Assembly: GCA_028345295.1 (NCBI GenBank)
Contig: JAOMDA010000001.1
Span: 62,001 to 126,000, forward strand
Source: Candidatus Nitrosopelagicus sp.
Lineage (GTDB): Archaea; Thermoproteota; Nitrososphaeria; Nitrososphaerales; Nitrosopumilaceae
Length of the DNA: 64,000 bases
Reading direction: 5' to 3'
The notes under the pieces were generated by a model that had not been told where the DNA came from, ran no database searches, and saw nothing but the letters and a program-made list of their open reading frames with translations. Both the position numbers and the translations under genes were made by a program. Positions 10,185 through 18,118 of this stretch are shown here, piece by piece (the stretch's first letter is position 1; every line of letters starts with the position of its first letter).

Positions 10185-10328
10185 ATGATGTCAAAACCAG
10201 ATTCTGAAATGGATGGAACTATCTGTAAACAGTGTAAAAGACCAATCAATGAACACCTACCTGAAGAACTTGAAGAATGTACAAGGCAAATAGAATTTAA
10301 GAAATTAAAAGACGATGATATGAGATAA
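10185..10328 (+). CDS. Small hypothetical protein with one CxxC
   Basis: Not in ORF track (47 aa): MMSKPDSEMDGTICKQCKRPINEHLPEELEECTRQIEFKKLKDDDMR; follows zinc-ribbon ORF by 3 nt. Confidence 0.5.
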   Translation: MMSKPDSEMDGTICKQCKRPINEHLPEELEECTRQIEFKKLKDDDMR

Positions 10329-10395
10329 AACATCCCAAATTACTATATTGTTTGTCATGAAAATATAAATAGACAAAGATTTGAGGAACATCAAT

Positions 10396-10590
10396 ATGGA
10401 AAATGGTACCGTAAAATGGTTCAATCAGACAAAAGGCTTTGGCTTCATTGAAAGAGAAGATTCTGAAAAAGACTTGTTTGTCCACAAAACTGAAGTTGAA
10501 GGCAACATCAGAGATGGAGACAAAGTAGAGTTTGAAGTAGGCGAAAGTGAAAAAGGCCCTAATGCTGTGAAAGTAAAAAAAGTTGAGTAA
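10396..10590 (+). CDS. cspA: Cold shock domain protein (CspA family)
   Basis: MENGTVKWFNQTKGFGFIEREDSEKDLFVHKTEV RNP1/RNP2 motifs. Confidence 0.95.
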   Translation: MENGTVKWFNQTKGFGFIEREDSEKDLFVHKTEVEGNIRDGDKVEFEVGESEKGPNAVKVKKVE

Positions 10591-10636
10591 GATAAGTAAT
10601 TTATATTAATTTCTTAATTCCTTTTAACTACATAGT

Positions 10637-10653
10637 ATTTTTTTATTTTTTTT
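10637..10653 (+). terminator. Poly-T transcription terminator-like tract between convergent genes
   Basis: atttttttatttttttt between cspA stop and the convergent queD-like stop. Confidence 0.4.
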
Positions 10654-10658
10654 AAAAT

Positions 10659-11054
10659 CTAATCTTTAGCAATTTCACAATACTTGTTTGTTCCTTCAAA
10701 AAATTTAATAGAAGAAACAGGAATCTTATTACTTAGTTTTTCAAAAACCCACGCAGCAATATTTTCTGATGTAGGAAAATCAAAAAGTTCATTTAGATTT
10801 CTATGATCAAGTTCTTGAATTGTTTCCCAACATATTTTTTTCATTGCATCAAATTCAATAACCATATTTTCTTGATATGAATCACCCTGTTTTACATCAC
10901 CTTCAACCTCAACAATAATTCTAGATGTATGACCATGTGGTTTTCCACATTTAGGATGACCACGTAATGTATGTGCAAAATCAATCTCAAATTCTACACC
11001 AAGCTTTGTTTTCATATATTTTTTCAAATATTGGCTTGTATAAACTAACATCAT
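10659..11054 (-). CDS. 6-pyruvoyl-tetrahydropterin synthase / QueD family protein
   Basis: FEIDFAHTLRGHPKCGKPHGHTSRIIVEVEG...LDHRNLNEL...PTSENIA. Confidence 0.88.
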   Translation of the reverse strand: MMLVYTSQYLKKYMKTKLGVEFEIDFAHTLRGHPKCGKPHGHTSRIIVEVEGDVKQGDSYQENMVIEFDAMKKICWETIQELDHRNLNELFDFPTSENIAAWVFEKLSNKIPVSSIKFFEGTNKYCEIAKD

Positions 11055-11130
11055 AGATATAAAAACAAAATATATTGGAAATATTGAATAATTAAGATTG
11101 TATTTTATATGATAAAATCATAACAAGATA

Positions 11131-11841
11131 ATGGTAAAAACAAAGACAATACCTATTTTTCCTCTGGATCTAGTTTTGTTTCCAAATCAAGAATTACCTC
11201 TGAAGATTTTTGAACCAAGATACAAACAGATGATAGATGATTGTATTTTATCAAATAAAGAATTTGGTGTATGTCTAAGTAGTTCAGAAATGACTGTATC
11301 AAATTGGGAGGCTCCATATGGTGTTGGTACAATTGCAAAAATAATTGATTGTAAAGACGTTGATACTACAAGTGGTCATTTACACATTAATACAAAAGGT
11401 CACAACAGATTTCGCATAATTAGAATTATCCCACCTTGCTTGAAGCAACCAAATTACTACGATCCATTTTCAATTGAAGGAGTGCAAAAAATTGATGAAT
11501 TACATCAAGATGTAGGAACTCATGAAAAAATGTACATTCAAGCTGTTGTTGAATTAATTAATGACATCGAAGAATCAATTTCTCTAAGAGAATGGAATTA
11601 TTTAATTGAATTATGGAAGAAGAAAATTTCTCTTCTGGCTGACCCACAAAATATATCATCATATGAATTAGATACTTTATTAGATAGATATTATCTCAAA
11701 ACTGAAATTCCTACATTAGATTATGTATATTCATTATGTGCATTAGGTGCTTCATCTCCAAAGGATCTACAATTAATTCTAGAATCATCAACAAAAGAAC
11801 AATTACTAAAAAGATGTGAAAAATTATTAAAAACTGATTAA
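11131..11841 (+). CDS. LON substrate-binding domain protein (stand-alone)
   Basis: IPIFPLDLVLFPNQELPLKIFEPRYKQMI motif; no AAA or protease domain. Confidence 0.85.
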   Translation: MVKTKTIPIFPLDLVLFPNQELPLKIFEPRYKQMIDDCILSNKEFGVCLSSSEMTVSNWEAPYGVGTIAKIIDCKDVDTTSGHLHINTKGHNRFRIIRIIPPCLKQPNYYDPFSIEGVQKIDELHQDVGTHEKMYIQAVVELINDIEESISLREWNYLIELWKKKISLLADPQNISSYELDTLLDRYYLKTEIPTLDYVYSLCALGASSPKDLQLILESSTKEQLLKRCEKLLKTD

Positions 11842-11891
11842 TTATTTAGAATAATTGAAAACTAATATTACATTAGAAATAGTATAATACA

Positions 11892-12326
11892 ATGACATTA
11901 ACCAAGGATGATGCAAGAGTTCTATTTGATGAAGGTGTTTTATCTGCAGATTCTGATATGCATGAAGATGCAATAAAAAATTTTGATAAAGTGATGGAGA
12001 TTGATGTAAATGCAGAGGTACTTTGCAATAAAGGAATATCGCTTGCAGCATTAGAAAAAAATGATGAGTCTCTAGAATGTTATAACAAGGCAATTCAACT
12101 TGATCCTAGTGATGAATTTGTACTGTACAATAAAGGCGTATTACTTACCGATATGCAAAAAAAAGAAGAAGCTATAGAATGTTATGATAAAGTTTTAGAA
12201 ATTGAACCTAATGACGCTGATGCATTATACAATAAGGGTACGATACTAGATGAACTTGGAAGAAATGAAGAAGCAGCGAAATGTTTTGAACGTGTCAAAG
12301 AAATAGAATCATCTGATCAATTATAA
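11892..12326 (+). CDS. TPR repeat protein
   Basis: Tandem 34-aa TPR units (LYNKGVLLTDMQKKEEAIECYDKVLEIEPNDADALYNKGTIL). Confidence 0.88.
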   Translation: MTLTKDDARVLFDEGVLSADSDMHEDAIKNFDKVMEIDVNAEVLCNKGISLAALEKNDESLECYNKAIQLDPSDEFVLYNKGVLLTDMQKKEEAIECYDKVLEIEPNDADALYNKGTILDELGRNEEAAKCFERVKEIESSDQL

Positions 12327-12781
12327 TAATTTACAATATCCAGTATTCTTTTTGCTTCCTGATTTGCAGACGATATTTCACCAGAATTCATATTAACAAT
12401 CCAAGTGTACGTTAGGATTTCTTCATTAATCATAAACAGAAAAGTTACATCATGTGAAGAATTTGAATCTGATAATTTTTGAAATTCCAATCTCAATAAT
12501 GTAATTTCAGTATCAAAAATTTTTTTATCAGGATATTTTGTAGATATCTCTTCCTCTAAGACATTCATTATAGTCATGCCAGAATTATTTAATCCGTTAT
12601 ATGACAAAAGAAAATCCACCATTGCTCTTTTGTCTTCTGTAAGATCAGTTGGAATATGTGATTCTAAATTTTTTTCCATTAGGGCAGGATATGCAAATAA
12701 GAAAAACAGACCTATTAGTCCAAGATAGATTGGTGCTCTTTTTTTTAAAAATGCTGTAAAACTCTTTTGATCTTTGCTCAT
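12317..12781 (-). CDS. Hypothetical single-TM protein
   Basis: N-terminal hydrophobic IYLGLIGLFFLFAYPAL then soluble domain; overlaps TPR gene end by 10 nt. Confidence 0.6.
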   Translation of the reverse strand: MSKDQKSFTAFLKKRAPIYLGLIGLFFLFAYPALMEKNLESHIPTDLTEDKRAMVDFLLSYNGLNNSGMTIMNVLEEEISTKYPDKKIFDTEITLLRLEFQKLSDSNSSHDVTFLFMINEEILTYTWIVNMNSGEISSANQEAKRILDIVNYYN

Positions 12782-12815
12782 TTCTAATACTTGTAAAATT
12801 TAGTGAATAATATAA

Positions 12816-13322
12816 TTATTCTTCAGTAGAAGATGCTGATAAACCAAGTAATTTATTGATCTCGTAAATAGCAAGTTTATCACGTCCTAAGAGATCAAAT
12901 TTCTGTAAAATTGTTTCAAATTTTTGTTCTTCTTCTATCTGTTCATCAACAAACCACTGTATGAAATTACGAGTTGCAAAATCTTTTTGTTTTAATGCCA
13001 TCTCTGCAATCTTTTGGATTGATTTAGTAACTGCTTGCTCATTTTTTAATGCAATCTTACATATTGATTCTAAAGATTTGAATGATTGTGAAGGTTGTTT
13101 TGTTGATGGAATTACAGGTTTCACTCCTTGACCTGACAAAAAAGTTACAAATTTCATCATATGAGTTCGTTCTTCGTTAGATTGTGTAAAGAAAGCTTCT
13201 GCAGATTCATCATATCCATTGATTTCACACCAACATGCCATAGATAAATAATTATTAGATGCGTTGGCTTCCATTGCAATTTGTTCATTTATTACTTTTG
13301 TAAGTCCAGATGAGATTTTCAT
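12816..13322 (-). CDS. Ferritin
   Basis: EANASNNYLSMACWCE...EERTHMMKF...FIQWFVDEQIEEEQ ferroxidase-site pattern. Confidence 0.92.
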   Translation of the reverse strand: MKISSGLTKVINEQIAMEANASNNYLSMACWCEINGYDESAEAFFTQSNEERTHMMKFVTFLSGQGVKPVIPSTKQPSQSFKSLESICKIALKNEQAVTKSIQKIAEMALKQKDFATRNFIQWFVDEQIEEEQKFETILQKFDLLGRDKLAIYEINKLLGLSASSTEE

Positions 13323-13415
13323 AAGATAGATTATTTTTCAGAGTTAAAATACTTCACTATAATTATTCTTAGCTAACTGCAAAAGTTCTAAATTGAAGCT
13401 TCATTATGCAATCAT

Positions 13416-14969
13416 ATGTCTGAGGGTAATATTGACAATGTACTATTAGAGAAATTTGAAAAAGAAGTTCTATCACAAGTACCTCACAGAAAAGAGAAGG
13501 ATGGAAAGGTAGAGATAGTTAATGCTACACCTTTACTTGATCTTACTAATGATCTCAAGGAATGTGCAAAGACCGTTTATGACGTAGATGTCAGTGACAA
13601 AGATTTCAAAATTTATGGCAAATTTGATGGCACACTACTTACAGGTTCAATAAAACTTAGACCTGCTATCAACATTATTCATGATGCAATAACTACAGGT
13701 AAGATCAAAACTGGAACAACAGTAATTGAAGCTACTTCAGGCAACTTTGGAATTGCTCTTGGGTTATTGTCAAAAATTGGTGTAACTGCAATTGCGCTTG
13801 TCTCAAGAAAACTTCAGGAAGGTGTGTTCAAAGAATTAAGAAATGGAAATATTAGAATTATGGATCTTGACATGGATATTTGTCCTGCTCCAGGAATGGA
13901 AGACAAGCAAGATGCTTTGGTTGCAAAAGCAACTGCTGCAAACATTCGTTCACAATTAATTGAACTTGGATTTGAGCCTGAAACTTATGACAACAATATT
14001 GGAGATATTGAAACCCTTTTAGCTAAAAAAGATATTATCAATTTAGCAAAGTTTCTTGCAAAAATTTACAATTGCTTCTGTCCTGAACAATACGATAATG
14101 ATTTGAATGTTGAAGCACACAGAACCGTAACAGGTGTTGAAATTGATCAACAATTACATGAAAATGGTGAATCACTAAATGATTACAGTATTGTTTGTAC
14201 TTTTGGAACAGGTGGAACATCTGGTGGTCTTAGTAAATATTTTGATGAACAATACAACAAAAAAGGAGTTCATGTAATATTCCCACCTGATCAACAAGAT
14301 GTTGCAGGTATCAGAACAGTAGGTAATGCTGATGGCTTAAAATATTATAATCCTGATAAATATGCTGGAAAGCACCAAGTGGATTTTGAACAGGCAAAAC
14401 CACTTTTGAAATTTATGGTAGACAAAGGACATGATATGGGTGAGAGTAGTGCTCTTGAACTTTATGCAGCTTTACAAATGATACACAGTAATGGAGGAAA
14501 ATTTGTTGTTATGATCTGTGATGGAATTGACAAATATAGAAAGAATTTTGAAAAGATTGGAAACACTGTTACTCCTACACAAGTTAGCCAACAAGAAGTT
14601 GCTTCAAATGCAAGTGAGTATGATAAAGTAATTTGGGTACATACTCAATACACTCCACGTGATGAAGGACTTGAATTACTTGCAAAATCCCTTGGTATCG
14701 ATAAAAGTAAGATTATTGTACCAAATGCTAGAACTGCACAGCAATTATTGTCAGGTCAACAAGTTCCAGAAGAAATTGATCAGGCATTACAAGAATCTAA
14801 AGGAAAATCATTGATGGTATGTATGGCAGGAAGAACATCACTAATGGCTGCTAATGTTTTGGCAGAAAAAGGTATTCAGACTGATAGTCTAACTGGAGGT
14901 ATTACTGGACTTCCTGAAAGCAAAACTAAAGATCTCTCACAAATTATTGAACAAGTATCCCAATTTTGA
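13416..14969 (+). CDS. PLP-dependent cysteine synthase-like domain fused to C-terminal rhodanese-like domain
   Basis: GSIKLRPA catalytic Lys region, EATSGNFGIAL, GTGGTSGGLSKY; C-terminal LMVCMAGRTSLMAANVLAEKGIQTDSLTGGITGLP. Confidence 0.85.
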   Translation: MSEGNIDNVLLEKFEKEVLSQVPHRKEKDGKVEIVNATPLLDLTNDLKECAKTVYDVDVSDKDFKIYGKFDGTLLTGSIKLRPAINIIHDAITTGKIKTGTTVIEATSGNFGIALGLLSKIGVTAIALVSRKLQEGVFKELRNGNIRIMDLDMDICPAPGMEDKQDALVAKATAANIRSQLIELGFEPETYDNNIGDIETLLAKKDIINLAKFLAKIYNCFCPEQYDNDLNVEAHRTVTGVEIDQQLHENGESLNDYSIVCTFGTGGTSGGLSKYFDEQYNKKGVHVIFPPDQQDVAGIRTVGNADGLKYYNPDKYAGKHQVDFEQAKPLLKFMVDKGHDMGESSALELYAALQMIHSNGGKFVVMICDGIDKYRKNFEKIGNTVTPTQVSQQEVASNASEYDKVIWVHTQYTPRDEGLELLAKSLGIDKSKIIVPNARTAQQLLSGQQVPEEIDQALQESKGKSLMVCMAGRTSLMAANVLAEKGIQTDSLTGGITGLPESKTKDLSQIIEQVSQF

Positions 14970-15002
14970 TATTTATTAAGACACTGTAAATAATGAAAAT
15001 TT

Positions 15003-15455
15003 ATGAAATGCCTTTCAGTTTGTCAGCCATTTGCAGAATTAATAGTTCAAGGTAAAAAAACAATAGAATTAAGAAAATGGAATACACAATTTCGTGGTGA
15101 GTTTTTAATTCATGCTGCAAAAAATATACTCTTAGAAGATTGCAATAGAATGAACTTATCTCCTGAATCAATGATAACAGGTGCAATCATTGGAAAAGTT
15201 AGTCTAGTGGATGTAAAAAAATATAATTCAGAAAAAGAACTTTATGCTGATAGAAAAAAACATCATGCTGAAACAGATTATATAAAAAACAAATATGGAT
15301 TTATTTTAGAGAAGCCAAAAAAATTACGAATACCCATTGAATACTCTGGTAAACTTAATTTCTTTGAATTTTATCCTGATGAAATAAAAAATAATGATAT
15401 CAAAATAGATATTTTTGAAGATGAACATAGATACATGTGGATTAACCATCATTAG
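15003..15455 (+). CDS. ASCH domain protein
   Basis: MKCLSVCQPFAELIVQGKKTIELRKWNTQFRGEFLIHAAK. Confidence 0.8.
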   Translation: MKCLSVCQPFAELIVQGKKTIELRKWNTQFRGEFLIHAAKNILLEDCNRMNLSPESMITGAIIGKVSLVDVKKYNSEKELYADRKKHHAETDYIKNKYGFILEKPKKLRIPIEYSGKLNFFEFYPDEIKNNDIKIDIFEDEHRYMWINHH

Positions 15456-15479
15456 TACAAGGCCTAAAACAACCCTGTG

Positions 15480-15490
15480 TATATATAAAG
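15480..15490 (+). promoter_or_regulatory. TATA box of tbp gene
   Basis: tatatataaag ~20-30 nt upstream of the tbp ATG at 15511. Confidence 0.5.
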
Positions 15491-15510
15491 GGCATTTATA
15501 AACTCGATAA

Positions 15511-16074
15511 ATGCCAGAGACAAAACCAATAGTTAGTGTAGAAAATGTTGTTGCTTCAGCATCAGTTGATCAAAAGATTGACTTGAATGATGTTACAAAA
15601 AAATTTCCTGACACAGAATATCATCCAGATCAATTTCCAGGTTTGGTATTTCGACTAGAAAGTCCTAGAACTGCAACCCTAATCTTTAGAACAGGAAAAA
15701 TGGTTTGCACTGGAGCAAAATCAGAAGAGATGGCAATAAAAGCAGTAAAAACAGTTGTTCAGAGACTTCGAAAAGGGAAAATAAAAATAAAGAAAGATGC
15801 AGTAATAACAGTTCAAAATATTGTAGCAGCAATTAACCTTGGTGGAAAAATTCATCTTGAACAAGCTGCCAGAAAACTACCTAGAAGTATGTATGAACCG
15901 GAACAATTTCCTGGTCTCATTCACAGAATGCTAGATCCCAAAACTGTCATTCTTTTATTTGCATCAGGAAAACTGGTCTGTACTGGAGCAAAAAAAGAGG
16001 CAGATGTATACCGTTCTGTTCATAACTTACATGCAACACTAGAAGAGAAAGAACTAATGATCTACGACGCGTAG
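15511..16074 (+). CDS. tbp: TATA-box binding protein
   Basis: Two imperfect repeats: EQFPGLIHRMLDPKTVILLFASGKLVCTGAK and DQFPGLVFRLESPRTATLIFRTGKMVCTGAK. Confidence 0.97.
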   Translation: MPETKPIVSVENVVASASVDQKIDLNDVTKKFPDTEYHPDQFPGLVFRLESPRTATLIFRTGKMVCTGAKSEEMAIKAVKTVVQRLRKGKIKIKKDAVITVQNIVAAINLGGKIHLEQAARKLPRSMYEPEQFPGLIHRMLDPKTVILLFASGKLVCTGAKKEADVYRSVHNLHATLEEKELMIYDA

Positions 16075-16101
16075 ATTCATCCATATTCTTTATTTTAATT
16101 A

Positions 16102-16473
16102 TTAACTATCGTCTATTTCCTTCAATTCGGCTTCAATTTCTTTGAGTGATTTATTTTTTGGATCAATTTCTCGTATTTTTTCACAGCATTCTTTCACCTC
16201 ATCACTCTTTTTTAGATGCAGGTAAACACTTGCCTTTATTGATAAGGCATCTATATCATACTCGCCTACTTCTAAAGTCTTATTCATATATGCTAAGGTA
16301 TTTTTTATATCACCTTTCATAAAATATACTGTACCTATAATGAACGCCACGTCAGGATCATGATCAAGGTTTTTTTCAATTTCATGACCGTATTCTAGAG
16401 CTTCATCATATTTTTTTTCTTTGATTAATTTTCTAAGACGTCTCCTTGGATTTTTTTTGAATAATCCAGTCAA
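16102..16473 (-). CDS. TPR-like protein
   Basis: TPR-like helices (YDEALEYGHEIEKNLDHDPDVAFIIGTVYFMKGDIKNTLAYMNKTLEVG). Confidence 0.7.
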   Translation of the reverse strand: MTGLFKKNPRRRLRKLIKEKKYDEALEYGHEIEKNLDHDPDVAFIIGTVYFMKGDIKNTLAYMNKTLEVGEYDIDALSIKASVYLHLKKSDEVKECCEKIREIDPKNKSLKEIEAELKEIDDS

Positions 16474-16487
16474 ATACTTTCAAAAAT

Positions 16488-17147
16488 CTATTTGGAAGAA
16501 TTTTCTGACTGTAATTTTTCCCAATCAGCTAAGAATGCTTTCAGACCCTTATCTGTTAATGCATGACCTAACATCTTACCAAGTACTGCAGGTGGCAATG
16601 TTACAACATCTGCTCCAGTCTTCGCAGCGTCAATTACATGCTGTGGATGCCTTACACTTGCAACAAGAATCTGTGTCTTAAAATCATAATTTCTAAAAAT
16701 CTGTTTGATTTCTTTGATAAGATCCATTCCAGTGTGACCAATATCATCTAACCTACCAATAAATGGACTAACGTATTTTGCACCTGCCTTTGCTGCCAAA
16801 AGTGCTTGATTTGGAGAAAAAACTAGAGTGACATTAACAGGTATTCCTTGTTCAGTCAAACTCTTGCATGCTCTTAGTCCTTCTCCTGTCATAGGGCATT
16901 TTACAACAACATGATCACCATATTCACGAAGTTTTTTTCCTTCTGCTATCATACCATCATAATCGGTACTGACCACTTCAAGACTAACATCGCCCTTGAT
17001 AATTCGTGTGATTTCCTCCATTGCTTCATGTGGGTCACCACCTTCTTTTGCTAAAAGTGAGGGGTTGGTAGTTATTCCATCAAGTAAACCCATATCGTTA
17101 TACTTTCTAATTTCATCCAGATTAGCAGTGTCTAGAAAAATTTTCAT
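16488..17147 (-). CDS. Transaldolase, fructose-6-phosphate aldolase-like type
   Basis: MKIFLDTANLDEIRKYNDMGLLDGITTNPSLLAKEG...VVKCPMT...NVTLVFSPNQALLAAKAGAKYVSPFIGR. Confidence 0.93.
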   Translation of the reverse strand: MKIFLDTANLDEIRKYNDMGLLDGITTNPSLLAKEGGDPHEAMEEITRIIKGDVSLEVVSTDYDGMIAEGKKLREYGDHVVVKCPMTGEGLRACKSLTEQGIPVNVTLVFSPNQALLAAKAGAKYVSPFIGRLDDIGHTGMDLIKEIKQIFRNYDFKTQILVASVRHPQHVIDAAKTGADVVTLPPAVLGKMLGHALTDKGLKAFLADWEKLQSENSSK

Positions 17148-18118
17148 TATTTCTTACTCCTAATCTCTTTTGCCATATTTGCTATATTAACTGATGTTAT
17201 ACCATGTTTCTCAAGTAACTCTGGAATCTCATTATCACGAGCAGATTCACCAAACATATCTTGTGCACCGATTCTTCTGATTGGGACAGGATAGGTTTCA
17301 GAAATTACTTCAGACACAGCAGAACCAAATCCTCCTAGAATATTATGCTCCTCACATGTTACAATTGCTCCTGTTTCTCTTGCAGCATTTTCTAAAATTT
17401 CTTTGTCAATAGGCTTTACAGAAAAACAATCAATAACCCTACAAGAAATTCCTTCCTGCTTTAGTTTTTCTGCAGCATCTAATGCCAATTTAACTGTAAT
17501 TCCACATGCTGCTATTGTACAATCAGAGCCGTCTCTTAGAGTGATTCCTTTACCAATTTCAAACTCTTGTGATTCATTATGAATAATTGGAACTTTGGAA
17601 CGTGCCATTCTCATATAAAATGGTCCATATTGTTGTGCAATAGTCCAAGTAAGTTTTGACACTGCAGTAGAATCAGCAGGAATAAGTACACGCATGTTTG
17701 GTATTGCACGCATAATTGCGATATCTTCAAGTTGTTGATGAGAACCGCCATCAGCACCAACTGTTAATCCTCCATGTGAAACTACTAATTTTACATCAAG
17801 TCCTTTTTTATCTCCACGTGATGGATATGCAATGGCATTTCTTATTTGATCAACACATCGTCCTGGAAGAAATATTGCATATGTACTTGCAAATGATGTT
17901 TTACCAGAATATGCTAATCCAGCAGCAACAGATACTAGATTTGCTTCTGCAATTCCAACATTAAAGAAACGTTCAGGAAACTTTTTTCCAAAACTTGCAG
18001 TTTTTAATGAATCTGTAGTATCTGCACCTAAGACTACAATATTTTTATCTTGTTCACCTAACTCAACTAAGGATTTCCCATATTCGGTTCTCATGTCACC
18101 AAGAATATCAGTACTCAT
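17147..18118 (-). CDS. Transketolase, C-terminal subunit
   Basis: VVLGADTTDSLKT...PERFFNVGIAEANLVSVAAGLA...SHGGLTVGADGGSHQQLEDIAIMR. Confidence 0.93.
   Translation of the reverse strand: MSTDILGDMRTEYGKSLVELGEQDKNIVVLGADTTDSLKTASFGKKFPERFFNVGIAEANLVSVAAGLAYSGKTSFASTYAIFLPGRCVDQIRNAIAYPSRGDKKGLDVKLVVSHGGLTVGADGGSHQQLEDIAIMRAIPNMRVLIPADSTAVSKLTWTIAQQYGPFYMRMARSKVPIIHNESQEFEIGKGITLRDGSDCTIAACGITVKLALDAAEKLKQEGISCRVIDCFSVKPIDKEILENAARETGAIVTCEEHNILGGFGSAVSEVISETYPVPIRRIGAQDMFGESARDNEIPELLEKHGITSVNIANMAKEIRSKK

Noticed and set aside
9971-10333. 120-aa minus-strand ORF
   Set aside because: Antisense to two short plus-strand ORFs with CxxC motifs, which look more coherent. Kept as unlikely because its composition (Ser/Leu/Ile/His-rich) is typical of a reverse frame.
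13369-13376. TTAGCTAA palindrome upstream of ferritin as a metal operator
   Set aside because: Only 8 bp and lacking the extended TTAGSC half-sites seen upstream of the MCO; expected by chance in AT-rich sequence.
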